Below, in pieces: positions 17,311 to 26,438 of a stretch of DNA of 64,000 nt; the first letter of the stretch is position 1; each line of letters begins with the position of its first letter. This DNA is from Aeromicrobium senzhongii (GTDB lineage Bacteria; Actinomycetota; Actinomycetes; Propionibacteriales; Nocardioidaceae), in NCBI RefSeq assembly GCF_014334735.1, contig NZ_CP060587.1:496001-560000 (forward strand), in the 5' to 3' direction. Below the pieces are notes generated by a model. It saw only the letters and a program-made list of their open reading frames with translations, was not told where the DNA came from and did no database searches. The translations under genes were made by a program, and so were the position numbers.

Positions 17311-18768
17311 TCAGGGGGTGGGTCGCGGGTCGCGGCCGGTCGTCTGCGCGGCCACGTCCTGCCGGCGGGGGATGCCCACGGCGGTGATGAGAATGCTGAG
17401 CGCCATGGTCGCCGCGCCGATCGAGAAGACGATGACGAACACCGACTCGTGCGGGTGGTCGTCGGGCATCAGGTGACCGGCGATCAGGGCGACCACCAGT
17501 GCGCTGCCGAGGGCGCTGCCGGCCGACCGGGTGATCGAGGCCATCGCATTGGCCAGTGCGGTCTCGTGAGGGCGGACGACGGCGGTGACGACGGCGGGCA
17601 CGGCGGCGAAGCCCATGCTGAAGGCCGCGTTCGTGATGACGCCGCCCATGATGACCTGCCAGGCCCGGTCGTGGAACGCCAGGAGCTGCAGGTAGCCGAG
17701 CAGGCCCACGACCGAGGAGACGAGCAGTGTCGCGCGACCGCCGAACCGGCTGACCCACATGCCGCCCAGCGGGGAGGCGATGATGCCGATGCTCGCGGCC
17801 GGGAGCAGGTAGACCAGGCTCGTCTCGAGCACCGAGGCCGAGAACCCGTGTCCGTGACTCTCGGGAACCTGGACGAGCGCCGTGATCGCCAGGAAGATCA
17901 GGAACATCCCGAAGCCGATGAAGAAACCGATCGCATTGGCCGATGCCAGGGTCCGGTCGCGCAGCATCGCGATCGGCACCAGCGGCTCACGCACCCGGTT
18001 CTCGACCGTGAGCCAGACGGCGAAGGTCACGACCGCGCCGACGAGGCAGCCGACGGTCGTGACGCTCGCCCAGCCCCAGTCGTTGCCCTGGGTCATGGCC
18101 AGCAGCAGCAGGATCAGGGCGACGCCCAGCAGGAACCCGCCGGTCCAGTCGACGCGGCCGGTGCGGTGGGGGCGATCGCGGGGAATGACCACGAGGGCCA
18201 GGACCAGCAGCACCAGTGCCACGGTCAGCGTGAACCAGAAGATGTTGCGGTAGTCGCGGTCGCCGTGGGTGAGGATGCCGGTCAGGACCAGTCCGGCTCC
18301 GGCGCCGACACTGATCGCACCGGTCAGGAACGACAAGCCCAGCGGCAGCCGCCGGGGCGCGAGGTGGTCGCGCAGGATTCCCACGGACAGCGGGAAGAGA
18401 CAGAACGAGGCCCCCTGCACGGCGCGGGCGACCAGCAGCAGCCAGTAGGAGGAGGTCGCGGCGGCCAGCAGCGATCCGGCGGCGACCGCGACGACGACCA
18501 CGAGCACGAGGCGGCGGCGGCCGTGGAGGTCGCCGGACTTGCTCAGGACCGGGGTCAGGACCGCCGCGGCCAGCAGGTTGATCGTGACGACCCATCCGAT
18601 CGCGGCGGTCGAGACCTCGAGGTCGCGGCTCATCTTGCCCAGCACGGGGACCGCCATCGTCTGCAGCAGCGCGGTCACGGTGGACAGCAGGGCCAGGACG
18701 CAGACCAAGGCCGCGCCGGACGTCCGCGTCGGGCGGTCGGCCCGGCGACGCGTGGTGTTCGGTGACAT
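17311..18768 (-). CDS. MFS transporter, DHA2-like
   Basis: An approximately 485-residue polytopic membrane protein. After the basic N-terminus a first hydrophobic segment is followed by QTMAVPVLGKMSRDL. The MFS motif A equivalent GDLHGRRRLVLV lies between helices 2 and 3, and many further hydrophobic stretches fit the 14-helix drug/H+ antiporter (DHA2) family. The ATG at 18768 is chosen; a GTG at 18795 is an alternative and neither has a strong ribosome site. It faces away from the thiolase operon. It could export a toxic intermediate or take up substrate; the sequence does not tell. Confidence 0.82.
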   Translation of the reverse strand: MSPNTTRRRADRPTRTSGAALVCVLALLSTVTALLQTMAVPVLGKMSRDLEVSTAAIGWVVTINLLAAAVLTPVLSKSGDLHGRRRLVLVVVVAVAAGSLLAAATSSYWLLLVARAVQGASFCLFPLSVGILRDHLAPRRLPLGLSFLTGAISVGAGAGLVLTGILTHGDRDYRNIFWFTLTVALVLLVLALVVIPRDRPHRTGRVDWTGGFLLGVALILLLLAMTQGNDWGWASVTTVGCLVGAVVTFAVWLTVENRVREPLVPIAMLRDRTLASANAIGFFIGFGMFLIFLAITALVQVPESHGHGFSASVLETSLVYLLPAASIGIIASPLGGMWVSRFGGRATLLVSSVVGLLGYLQLLAFHDRAWQVIMGGVITNAAFSMGFAAVPAVVTAVVRPHETALANAMASITRSAGSALGSALVVALIAGHLMPDDHPHESVFVIVFSIGAATMALSILITAVGIPRRQDVAAQTTGRDPRPTP

Positions 18769-18832
18769 CGGCGTCCCGGCTCGCTTCCTGCGCACGAGGC
18801 GCGGTTGACAATCGGGCGGACCCCAGCCAAAG

Positions 18833-18861
18833 TTGAAACTGAAGTAAGATTCATGTTAGCT
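18833..18861 (+). promoter_or_regulatory. Promoter of the thiolase operon with embedded operator (site 5)
   Basis: TTGAAA (18833-18838) and TTAGCT (18856-18861) are 17 bases apart. The exact palindrome TGAAGTAAGATTCA (18840-18853) fills the spacer. The layout closely parallels the promoter at 3322-3351, including GTTAG after the palindrome. Confidence 0.62.
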
Positions 18862-18919
18862 CCATCGCGCCCCGGGCGCGAGCACTATTTCCCATTGATC
18901 TCGAGCAGAGGACACGTCC

Positions 18920-20119
18920 ATGAGAGAGGCTGTGGTCGTCTCGACCGCCCGCACCCCGATCGGCAAGGCCTATCGCGGGGCGTTCAACAACACCCAGGCC
19001 CAGCAACTCGCCGGTCACGCCATCGCCGAGGCCGTGAAGCGGGCCGGCATCGACGGCTCCGAGGTCGAGGACGTCGTCCTGGGCGCGGCGATGCAGCAGG
19101 GCAGCTCCGGTTTCAACATCGCGCGTCAGGGCGCCCTGCGCGCCGGCCTGCCGACCTCCGTCGCCGGCATGTCGGTCGACCGCCAGTGCGCCTCGGGCCT
19201 CATGGCGATCGCGACCGCGGCCAAGCAGATCGTCCACGACGGCATGGACATCACGATCGGTGGCGGCGTGGAGTCGATCTCGCTGGTGCAGAACGAGCAC
19301 ATGAACGGGCACCGGGCGAACGATCCGTGGCTCGAGGAGCACCGCCCCGACCTGTACATGCCGATGCTGCAGACCGCCGAGATCGTGGCCGAGCGCTACG
19401 GCGTGAGCCGCGACGCCCAGGACGAGTTCGCGCTGCTGTCGCAGCAGCGCACGGCCGCCGCGCAGGCGGCCGGCCGGTTCGATGCCGAGATCGTGCCGTT
19501 CGAGTCGGTCCAGCTGGTCCAGGACCGCGAGACCAAGCAGATCAGCGAGCAGCGCGTGACGCTGGCGAAGGACGAGGGCAACCGCCCGTCGACGACCCGC
19601 GAGTCGCTCGCCGGCCTGTCCGCGGTGCTGCCCGACGGCCAGGTGACCCAGGTGTCGAGCGTGACCGCCGGCAACGCCTCGCAGCTCTCCGACGGCGCGT
19701 CCGCCTCGGTGCTGATGGAGGCCAAGGTCGCCGAACAGCGCGGTGCCCAGGTGCTCGGCGTCTACCGCGGCATGGCCGTCGCGGGCTGCGATCCCGACGA
19801 GATGGGCATCGGGCCGGTCTTCGCGATCCCGAAGCTGCTCAAGAACCACGGGCTCACGGTCGACGACATCGGCCTGTGGGAGCTGAACGAGGCCTTCGCG
19901 TCGCAGGCGCTGTACTGCCGCGAGGCCCTGGAGATCGATCCGGAGCGCTACAACGTCAACGGCGGGGCGATCTCGGTCGGTCACCCGTACGGCATGACCG
20001 GCGCACGCCTCGTGGGCCACTCGCTCATCGAGGGCAAGCGCCGCGGCGTCCGGTACGTCGTCATCTCGATGTGCATCGGTGGCGGCATGGGCGCCGCGGG
20101 CCTCTTCGAGGTCGCGTGA
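18920..20119 (+). CDS. Acetyl-CoA acyltransferase (thiolase)
   Basis: A 399-residue thiolase that cleaves 3-ketoacyl-CoA with CoA. The acyl-accepting Cys is about residue 90 in DRQCASGL. The C-terminal half has [18 protein letters not shown] with the catalytic His, and the final catalytic Cys lies in [12 protein letters not shown]. All key residues are present, unlike the two thiolases at 52107 and 54453. It is first in an operon with a crotonase, an ABM protein and a TetR gene, under an embedded operator. Confidence 0.92.
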   Translation: MREAVVVSTARTPIGKAYRGAFNNTQAQQLAGHAIAEAVKRAGIDGSEVEDVVLGAAMQQGSSGFNIARQGALRAGLPTSVAGMSVDRQCASGLMAIATAAKQIVHDGMDITIGGGVESISLVQNEHMNGHRANDPWLEEHRPDLYMPMLQTAEIVAERYGVSRDAQDEFALLSQQRTAAAQAAGRFDAEIVPFESVQLVQDRETKQISEQRVTLAKDEGNRPSTTRESLAGLSAVLPDGQVTQVSSVTAGNASQLSDGASASVLMEAKVAEQRGAQVLGVYRGMAVAGCDPDEMGIGPVFAIPKLLKNHGLTVDDIGLWELNEAFASQALYCREALEIDPERYNVNGGAISVGHPYGMTGARLVGHSLIEGKRRGVRYVVISMCIGGGMGAAGLFEVA

Positions 20120-20955
20120 TGTCCGCGCAGCTCATCGGCGGCACCAGCACCGAGGACGACGTCTACGGCCAGGTCGATGACGGCATCGGCACCATCACGC
20201 TGAACCGTCCCGATCGCCGCAACGCGCTGTCCGACGCGATGGTCGCGGGACTGGAGTCCCTGCTCGACGCCATGCAGGAGTCGCCGGAGGTCGGCGTCAT
20301 CGTCATCACGGGCGCCGGCAAGGCGTTCTGCTCCGGCGGCGACGTGCAGGACTTCGACGCCAAGGGTGGCGAGGGCGGCGGCAGCACCGAGGTGGACGCC
20401 GCGGCCGTCGAGGCCCAGCGGCAGGCTCAGCGCGCGACGGTCGCCAAGATCTACCGCAGCCGCAAGCCCGTGATCGCGGCGATCCCGGGCGCTGCGGCCG
20501 GCGCCGGCCTGGGCCTGGCCCTCGCGGCCGACTTCCGGATCGGCAGCGAGCGGGCCGTCTTCGCGACGGCGTTCGGCGCGGTCGGGCTGTCGGGCGACTT
20601 CGGCGTGGCGTGGCTGCTCAACGACATCGTGGGGCCGGTGAAGGCGCGTGAGCTCATGCTGCTGAACCCGAGGGTCCGCGCCGAGGAGGCCCGCTCGCTC
20701 GGCCTGCTCAACGAGGTCGTGCCCGAGGACGAGTTCGACGCCCGGGTGCGCGCTCTGGCCGAGCAGCTCGCGAACGGACCGGCGCTGGCCTATGAGTACA
20801 TGCTGGACAACCTCGACCGCGCGCCCCGCGTGAGCCTCGAGGAGAGCATGGACGCCGAGGTGCCCCTGCACAAGGCGACCGGCCTGACCGAGGACCACAT
20901 CGGCGCGGTCCGCGCCTTCGTGGAGAAGCGCACGCCGACCTTCGGCCGGCGCTGA
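20119..20955 (+). CDS. Enoyl-CoA hydratase/isomerase (crotonase family)
   Basis: A 278-residue crotonase. LNRPDRRNALSD is at the N-terminus. The oxyanion-hole segments are GKAFCSGGDVQ and IPGAAAGAGLGLALAAD. Where classical hydratases carry the second catalytic Glu, it reads FGAVGLSGDFGVAWLL, so it may be an isomerase or have atypical chemistry. It starts within the thiolase stop codon (TGATG). It also has an insertion of about 20 residues rich in Gly/Glu/Ala after the first oxyanion loop (GGEGGGSTEVD). Confidence 0.84.
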   Translation: MSAQLIGGTSTEDDVYGQVDDGIGTITLNRPDRRNALSDAMVAGLESLLDAMQESPEVGVIVITGAGKAFCSGGDVQDFDAKGGEGGGSTEVDAAAVEAQRQAQRATVAKIYRSRKPVIAAIPGAAAGAGLGLALAADFRIGSERAVFATAFGAVGLSGDFGVAWLLNDIVGPVKARELMLLNPRVRAEEARSLGLLNEVVPEDEFDARVRALAEQLANGPALAYEYMLDNLDRAPRVSLEESMDAEVPLHKATGLTEDHIGAVRAFVEKRTPTFGRR

Positions 20956-20976
20956 CCACCGATCGAGAGGAACCGC

Positions 20977-21276
20977 ATGATCAACGTGACCGCGGCTGTC
21001 ACGGTCCGCGAGGACCGCACGGCCGACTTCGAGGCGGCCGTCGCCGCCGCCCGCCCGGGCATGCTCGCCGACCCCGGCTGCACGCGCTGGGACCTGCAGC
21101 GGGTCAGCCGGTCCGAGGTGGACTACGTGCTGCTGGAGGAGTACGTCGACGGTGACGCCCTGCGTCGCCACGGCCAGTCCGCCGAGTTCGTCGCCTTCGG
21201 TGAGGTTCTCCAGGACCTCATCGCCGGCCCGCCGGTCCTCTCCGTGCTGAAGCCGGTCGGTGAGCAGTCCCGCTAG
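20977..21276 (+). CDS. ABM-domain protein (antibiotic biosynthesis monooxygenase fold)
   Basis: A 99-residue single ferredoxin-like ABM domain. The pattern VREDRTADFEAAV, GCTRWDLQRVSRSEVDYVLLEEYVDGDALRRHGQS is typical of small dimeric quinol monooxygenase/YgiN-like proteins. Many members oxidise or bind aromatic or quinone compounds without a cofactor; others have unknown roles. Its place inside the thiolase-crotonase-TetR operon points to a pathway or detoxification role, but no substrate can be named. Confidence 0.75.
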   Translation: MINVTAAVTVREDRTADFEAAVAAARPGMLADPGCTRWDLQRVSRSEVDYVLLEEYVDGDALRRHGQSAEFVAFGEVLQDLIAGPPVLSVLKPVGEQSR

Positions 21277-21952
21277 CGGGCTGCCCGAGGGGCACGAGGC
21301 GGGTTCGCTGGTCGACGAGCGACAGGTCCGGGCGCTGCCCGTGACCGCGCGCGGCCAGCGGACCCGCGAGTCCCTGGTCGCGGCGGCGCGGCGGGTGTTC
21401 GAGCGCGACGGGTTCATCAACTCGCGCCTGACGGACATCGCCCGGGAGGCCCGCACGTCGATCGGGACGTTCTACACGTACTTCGACGGCAAGGACGAGG
21501 TCTTCACCGCCGTCCTGCAGGTCGCCCAGGACGACATGCTCCACCCGGGCCTGCCGCGGGTGGAGGAGGATCCGCAGAACATCGCCGCGGTCCTGGAGGC
21601 GTCGAACCGCGCCTACTTCGAGGCGTACCGGCGCAACGCGAAGCTCATGGTCCTGCTCGAGCAGGTCGCCACGATCAACCCGGACTTCCGCGTCCTGCGC
21701 CTGGAGCGCTCCAAGGTGTTCACCGACCGGGTCGCGCGCTGGGTCGAGTCGATGCAGGAGTCCGGGATGGCCGACCCGAGCCTGGAGCCGCTCATGACGT
21801 CCCGTGCCCTCGCCAGCATGGTGAGCCGCCTGGCGTACTACTCCTTCGCGCTGGGGGAGGAGTGGGACGTCGACGCGATGGTCGAGACCTCCACCAAGCT
21901 GTGGTTCAACGCGCTCGGGATGAATCCGCCCGGGGCGGCCGTCGATCCGTGA
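21260..21952 (+). CDS. TetR-family regulator (paralogue B)
   Basis: A 230-residue regulator with a GTG start inside the end of the ABM gene. HTH: RESLVAAARRVFERDGF, LTDIAREARTSIGTFYTYFDGKDEVF. The C-terminal ligand-binding domain resembles paralogue A at 16571 (for example NRAYFEAYRRNAKLMVLLEQVATI against NRAYLESYQRFASFMRLLEQVASI). As the last gene of the operon under site 5, it would control its own synthesis if it binds TGAA-N6-TTCA. The recognition helices of the two paralogues are nearly the same, so they could share operators. Confidence 0.87.
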   Translation: MSSPASGLPEGHEAGSLVDERQVRALPVTARGQRTRESLVAAARRVFERDGFINSRLTDIAREARTSIGTFYTYFDGKDEVFTAVLQVAQDDMLHPGLPRVEEDPQNIAAVLEASNRAYFEAYRRNAKLMVLLEQVATINPDFRVLRLERSKVFTDRVARWVESMQESGMADPSLEPLMTSRALASMVSRLAYYSFALGEEWDVDAMVETSTKLWFNALGMNPPGAAVDP

Positions 21953-21971
21953 TCCCCGCTGTCGCGGACCA

Positions 21972-22018
21972 TTGCCACCGAGCCACCCACGCGCTAGCCT
22001 GAGTTGAATCTGAATTCA
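21972..22018 (+). promoter_or_regulatory. Promoter and operator (site 6) of the three-dehydrogenase operon
   Basis: TTGCCA (21972-21977) and TAGCCT (21995-22000) have a 17-base spacer. The exact palindrome TGAATCTGAATTCA (22005-22018) follows at the expected transcription start, 17 bases before the GTG of the dehydrogenase at 22035. Confidence 0.6.
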
Positions 22019-22034
22019 CCTTTGGGAGACTCCC

Positions 22035-23252
22035 GTGGAATTTGCCTACGACGCCACCACCAACGACCTGATCGAGCGCCTGACCTCGTTCATGGACGAG
22101 TTCATCTATCCCGCCGAGGCGACCTTCTGGGAGCAGCTCGAGGCTGCTCCCGACGTGTGGTCGCCGCCGCCGGTGATCGAGGGCCTGAAGGCCGAGGCGA
22201 AGAAGCGCGGCCTGTGGAACCTGTTCCACCCCGGCGCCGAGGGCGCCGGCCTGACGAACCTGCAGTACGCGCCCCTGTGCGAGATCATGGGCCGCAGCCT
22301 GCACATCGCCCCCACGGCCACGAACTGCGCCGCGCCGGACACCGGCAACATGGAGGTGCTGAGCATGTTCGGCACCGACGAGCAGAAGAAGCAGTGGCTC
22401 GAGCCGCTGCTGGCCGGTGAGATCCGCTCGGCCTTCGCCATGACCGAGCCGGCCGTCGCCAGCTCGGATGCGACGAACATCGAGACCTCGATCGTGCGCG
22501 ACGGCGACGAGTACGTCATCAACGGCCGCAAGTGGTTCATCTCGGGTGCGATGAACCCGAACGCCAAGATCATGATCGTCATGGGCAAGACCGACCCGAA
22601 CGCGTCGCGTCACCGCCAGCAGTCCCAGATCCTCGTGCCCCGTGACACCCCCGGCGTCGACATCAAGCGCGGCATGCGCGTCTTCGGCTACGACGACCGC
22701 GATCACGGTGGCCACGCCGAGGTCGTCTTCACCGACGTGCGCGTGCCGGTCTCGAACCTCATCGCGGGCGAGGGCGAGGGCTTCGCGATCGCCCAGGCCC
22801 GTCTCGGGCCCGGACGCATCCACCACTGCATGCGTCTGATCGGCATCGCCGAGCGCAGCCTCGAGCTGATGGTCGCGCGCGCCAACGACCGCGTCGCCTT
22901 CGGCAAGCCCTTGAGCGAGCAGGGTGTCGTCCGCGACTGGATCGCGGAGTCGCGCGTCAAGATCGAGCAGATCCGACTGCTGACCCTCAAGGCCGCCTGG
23001 CTGATGGACACGGTCGGCAACAAGGGCGCGCACACCGAGATCCAGGCGATCAAGATCGCCGCGCCCCGCACGGTGGAGTGGATCGTCGACAAGGCCATCC
23101 AGGTCCACGGCGGCGGTGGCCTGAGCCAGGACTTCCCGATCGCCGAGTGGTTCGCCCAGGTGCGCACGCTGCGCTTCGCCGACGGACCCGACGAGGTGCA
23201 CAAGAACGCCCTGGCGCGCCACGAGCTGCGGAAGGTGGCCACGCGTGACTGA
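22035..23252 (+). CDS. ACAD10/ACAD11-type acyl-CoA dehydrogenase (paralogue 2)
   Basis: A 405-residue enzyme with a GTG start. It is very close to mammalian ACAD11 in diagnostic blocks: [86 protein letters not shown] and [10 protein letters not shown]. It is closer to ACAD11 than the paralogue at 4248. It probably handles phosphorylated 4-hydroxyacyl-CoA, or oxidises an acyl-CoA directly. It overlaps the next dehydrogenase gene by eight bases. Confidence 0.86.
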   Translation: MEFAYDATTNDLIERLTSFMDEFIYPAEATFWEQLEAAPDVWSPPPVIEGLKAEAKKRGLWNLFHPGAEGAGLTNLQYAPLCEIMGRSLHIAPTATNCAAPDTGNMEVLSMFGTDEQKKQWLEPLLAGEIRSAFAMTEPAVASSDATNIETSIVRDGDEYVINGRKWFISGAMNPNAKIMIVMGKTDPNASRHRQQSQILVPRDTPGVDIKRGMRVFGYDDRDHGGHAEVVFTDVRVPVSNLIAGEGEGFAIAQARLGPGRIHHCMRLIGIAERSLELMVARANDRVAFGKPLSEQGVVRDWIAESRVKIEQIRLLTLKAAWLMDTVGNKGAHTEIQAIKIAAPRTVEWIVDKAIQVHGGGGLSQDFPIAEWFAQVRTLRFADGPDEVHKNALARHELRKVATRD

Positions 23253-24414
23253 CGTGCGCGCGGAGGTGGCGGCCCTGCTGGCCCGCTTCGACCTCGAGAC
23301 CGTCGACCCCGTCGAGTTCCTCGGCGCCCGCTTCGACGCCGGCCTGGCGTGGGTGCACTTCCCCGTCGGGCGCGGCGGGCTGGGTCGTCCTCGCGACGAG
23401 CAGCAGGTCGTCGAGCAGTTGCTCGCCCAAGCCGGAGCACCGGCGCCCGACCTCGGCCTGAACAGCATCGGCCTGGGCATGGCGGCCCCGACTCTCATCG
23501 CCTTCGGCACGCCCGAGCAGCAGGACCGCTACCTGCGACCGCTGTTCACGTGCGAGGAGGTCTGGTGCCAGCTCTTCAGTGAGCCCGGCGCCGGGTCCGA
23601 TCTGGCCGGTGTGGCGACCCGAGCCGTGCTCGACGGCGACACCTGGATCGTGAACGGCCAGAAGGTCTGGACCTCCGGCGCCCAGAACGCCCAGCGGGCG
23701 ATCCTCGTCGCACGGACCGACCCGACGGTCGTCAAGCACGCCGGCCTGTCGTACTTCGTGGTCGACATGAGCGACCCCGGGGTCGACGTGCGTCCGCTGC
23801 GCCAGATCACCGGTGAGGCCGAGTTCAACGAGGTCTTCCTCAGCGACGTCCGCGTCCCGGACACCGATCGGGTGGGTGCGGTCGGCGCCGGCTGGCGCGT
23901 CGCCACGACGACGCTCAACAACGAGCGCGTGGCGATCGGCAGCGGCGCGGATCGCGAGGCCGGACAGATCGGCATCGTCACCGAGCGCTGGCGGCGCGAC
24001 CCGTCCGTGCGGTCCGCGGCCGAGCACGACCGGCTGATGTCCTGGTGGGTCGAGACCGAGGTGACCCGCCTGGCCGGCGAGCGACTCCGTCAGCAGCTCG
24101 CGGTGGGCCAGCCCGGCCCCGAGAGCTCGGCGATGAAGCTCGCGTTTGCGAAACAGGCCCAGCAGGTCTCGGGCTTCGCCCTGGAGCTCGATCCCGACGC
24201 GGGTCTGCAGTACGACGACTGGACGATGGTGCGAACCGGCTCGGCCAGCTTCCTGGGCCGCGGCCCGGGCTTCCGTTACCTGCGCGCCAAGGGCAACTCG
24301 ATCGAGGGCGGGACGTCCGAGATCATGCGCAACGTCGTGTCCGAGCGTGTCCTGGGCCTGCCCGCCGACCACCGCCCCGACAAGGGCGTTCCCTTCAATG
24401 AGGTGCCGCGATGA
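23245..24414 (+). CDS. Acyl-CoA dehydrogenase, large partner of a tandem pair
   Basis: A 389-residue dehydrogenase of the actinobacterial FadE type used for steroids and branched acids. The FAD/substrate segments are [14 protein letters not shown] and [11 protein letters not shown]. The C-terminal part has [22 protein letters not shown], the usual location of the catalytic-site glutamate region. The GTG start overlaps the preceding gene and its end overlaps the next dehydrogenase (ATGA). Adjacent full-length and shorter ACAD genes are the hallmark of heterotetrameric alpha2beta2 dehydrogenases in mycobacteria (family knowledge). Confidence 0.86.
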   Translation: MTDVRAEVAALLARFDLETVDPVEFLGARFDAGLAWVHFPVGRGGLGRPRDEQQVVEQLLAQAGAPAPDLGLNSIGLGMAAPTLIAFGTPEQQDRYLRPLFTCEEVWCQLFSEPGAGSDLAGVATRAVLDGDTWIVNGQKVWTSGAQNAQRAILVARTDPTVVKHAGLSYFVVDMSDPGVDVRPLRQITGEAEFNEVFLSDVRVPDTDRVGAVGAGWRVATTTLNNERVAIGSGADREAGQIGIVTERWRRDPSVRSAAEHDRLMSWWVETEVTRLAGERLRQQLAVGQPGPESSAMKLAFAKQAQQVSGFALELDPDAGLQYDDWTMVRTGSASFLGRGPGFRYLRAKGNSIEGGTSEIMRNVVSERVLGLPADHRPDKGVPFNEVPR

Positions 24415-25472
24415 CTGAACTTCTCTACTCGGACGTCGAGGAGTCGCTGCGCTCGAGCGTGCGCGGCGCACTGAAGCGCACCGTCGATCCCGCGACCGTG
24501 GCGGCGCTCTACGACGCCCCGGACACCGACGTCTCGGCTGCCTGGTCCGCCCTCGCGGGCGACCTCGGCCTGGCCGGGTTGCTGGTCCCCGAGGAGTGGG
24601 GCGGCGCGGGTGCCGGCGCGCGCGAGGCGTCCGTCGTGCTCGAGGAGCTGGGCCGCGCCGTGGCGCCGGTCCCGTTCCTGGAGAGCGCCGTCATCGCGAC
24701 GACCGCGCTGCTGGCCGTCGAGGCGCAGGACGTCCTGGAGCAGCTGGCCTCGGGCGACCGACGGGCCGTCCTCGTCCTGCCCTGGTCGGCCCGTGCCGGC
24801 GCCTGGTCGGCGGGGGAGGGAGTCACGGCTCCGGTCGCCGGCGCCCTCGGTGCCGACCTGTTCGTCGTGCCGACCTCGGTCGACGGGACCGTGCAGCTGG
24901 TGCTGCACGAGACCGCTGACGTCGCGGCGCTGACCTCGCTCGACATGAGTCGGCCGCTGGCATCGGTCGCGCCGACGGGCGAGGGGCGCGTGCTGGCCGA
25001 GGGCGACACCGCGGTCGCGGCCGTCGATGCCGCGCTGGCCGCGGGTGCCGCCCTGCTCGCCTCCGAGCAGCTGGGCCTCGCGCAGTGGTGCCTCGAGACC
25101 ACCGTGGAGTACGCCAAGACGCGCATCCAGTTCGCCCGGCCGATCGGCTCGTTCCAGGCGATCAAGCACCGGCTCGCCGACCTCTACCTCGAGGTCACCC
25201 AGGCGCAGGCCGCGGCGCGGTACGCGGCGGACACGCTGGCCACGCGAGACCCCGACGCGCCCGTCGCGCAGGCGGTCGCGCAGTCCTACTGCTCCGACGT
25301 CGCGGTGCACGCGGCCGAGGAGGCCCTGCAACTGCACGGCGGCATCGGTATGACCTGGGAGCACGGGGTGCACCTGTACCTCAAGCGCGCCAAGTCCGAC
25401 CAGCTGGCACTCGGGACGCCGGCCGCCCACCGCGCCGACCTGGCCGGGCTCGTCGACCTTCCGCAGCACTGA
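24411..25472 (+). CDS. Acyl-CoA dehydrogenase, small partner of a tandem pair
   Basis: A 353-residue ACAD-fold protein with a reduced middle domain. N-terminal LLVPEEWGGAGAG, C-terminal FARPIGSFQAIKHRLADLYLEV and LHGGIGMTWEHGVHLYLKRAKSD. It lacks the GGTSEI segment present in its partner at 23245, as seen in non-catalytic or half-site partners of the FadE28/FadE29 class. It probably forms a heteromer with the 23245 product (inference). It is rich in Ala/Val/Asp in the linker domain, typical of this group. Confidence 0.84.
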   Translation: MTELLYSDVEESLRSSVRGALKRTVDPATVAALYDAPDTDVSAAWSALAGDLGLAGLLVPEEWGGAGAGAREASVVLEELGRAVAPVPFLESAVIATTALLAVEAQDVLEQLASGDRRAVLVLPWSARAGAWSAGEGVTAPVAGALGADLFVVPTSVDGTVQLVLHETADVAALTSLDMSRPLASVAPTGEGRVLAEGDTAVAAVDAALAAGAALLASEQLGLAQWCLETTVEYAKTRIQFARPIGSFQAIKHRLADLYLEVTQAQAAARYAADTLATRDPDAPVAQAVAQSYCSDVAVHAAEEALQLHGGIGMTWEHGVHLYLKRAKSDQLALGTPAAHRADLAGLVDLPQH

Positions 25473-25518
25473 CCTTTCGACCACGACCGACTCCACCTCC
25501 ACAGAAGTAAGGACCACC

Positions 25519-26289
25519 ATGGACACGAATGCACTGTTCAGTCTCGAAGGCCGCTCGGCCCTCATCACCGGCGGCTCGCGCGGCATCGGCAAGATGATCG
25601 CGGAGGGCTTCCTGAGCCAGGGCGCGCGCGTCTACATCTCGGCCCGCAAGGCCGAGGCGTGCGACGCGACGGCCGAGGAGCTCTCGCAGTACGGCCAGTG
25701 CGTCTCGCTGCCGGCCGACGTCTCGACCCTCGACGGCATCAACGACCTGGTCGCCCGCTACCGCGAGCACGAGTCGAGCCTGGACATCCTGGTCAACAAC
25801 GCCGGTGCCGCCTGGGGAGCCCCGTTCGACGAGTTCCCCGAGTCCGGCTGGGACAAGGTCATGGACCTCAACGTGAAGTCGCTGTTCTTCCTCACGAAGG
25901 CGCTGAAGTCGGACCTCGTCGCCGCGTCGGGCGATCACCTGGCGAAGGTCATCAACATCGCGTCGATCGACGGGATCAGCCTGAACCCGCAGGAGACGTA
26001 CTCCTACCACGCGAGCAAGGCCGGCGTGATCCAGCTGACCCGCCGGATGGCCATCCGCCTGATCGAGGACCGGATCGCCGTCAGCGGCATCGCGCCGGGC
26101 GCGTTCGCCTCGAACATGAACAAGGACGCGCGCGATCGCGGCGACGAGATCAAGGCCGAGATCCCCGCGGGCCGCATCGGCGACCCCGAGGACATGGCCG
26201 CGGCAGCCATCTACCTCGCCGCGCGGTCGGGCGACTACGTGGTGGGCTCGACCATCACCGTCGACGGGGGCGTCACCCACGCCCGCTGA
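25519..26289 (+). CDS. Short-chain dehydrogenase/reductase (FabG-like SDR)
   Basis: A 256-residue SDR. The cofactor motif TGGSRGIG is at residues 17-24, LVNNAGAAWG follows, then the catalytic Ser in INIASIDG and YSYHASKAG. The C-terminal VVGSTITVDGGVTHA is the usual FabG-type end. An AAGG ribosome site precedes the ATG. It is the last gene before a strong terminator. It is a candidate 3-hydroxyacyl-CoA dehydrogenase for the operon, or a 4-ketoacyl-CoA reductase as in the lva pathway. Confidence 0.85.
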   Translation: MDTNALFSLEGRSALITGGSRGIGKMIAEGFLSQGARVYISARKAEACDATAEELSQYGQCVSLPADVSTLDGINDLVARYREHESSLDILVNNAGAAWGAPFDEFPESGWDKVMDLNVKSLFFLTKALKSDLVAASGDHLAKVINIASIDGISLNPQETYSYHASKAGVIQLTRRMAIRLIEDRIAVSGIAPGAFASNMNKDARDRGDEIKAEIPAGRIGDPEDMAAAAIYLAARSGDYVVGSTITVDGGVTHAR

Positions 26290-26302
26290 CGCCGCTGTAC
26301 CC

Positions 26303-26341
26303 AGCCCTCCCGGTCTCCCCACGAAGGAGATCGGGAGGGCT
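26303..26341 (+). terminator. Rho-independent terminator after the SDR gene
   Basis: The 16-bp stem AGCCCTCCCGGTCTCC / GGAGATCGGGAGGGCT (one mismatch) is followed directly by TTTCT. Confidence 0.85.
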
Positions 26342-26350
26342 TTTCTAAAG

Positions 26351-26391
26351 TTGAACTCAATATTGACTCCAGCCGCCTAGTCCTTCAAGAT
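26351..26391 (+). promoter_or_regulatory. Promoter region of SBP 3 with a divergent operator-like palindrome
   Basis: TTGACT (26363-26368) and CAAGAT (26386-26391) are 17 bases apart. TTGAACTCAATATTGA (26351-26366) overlaps the -35. It has the TGAA half-site but not the matching TTCA, and includes the perfect 10-bp palindrome TCAATATTGA. It may be a weak relative of the window's TGAA-N6-TTCA sites. Confidence 0.4.
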
Positions 26392-26438
26392 GGGGCGAAC
26401 GTGTGAGCACGATCACAGCCCCTTGGAGGAGAACGACG

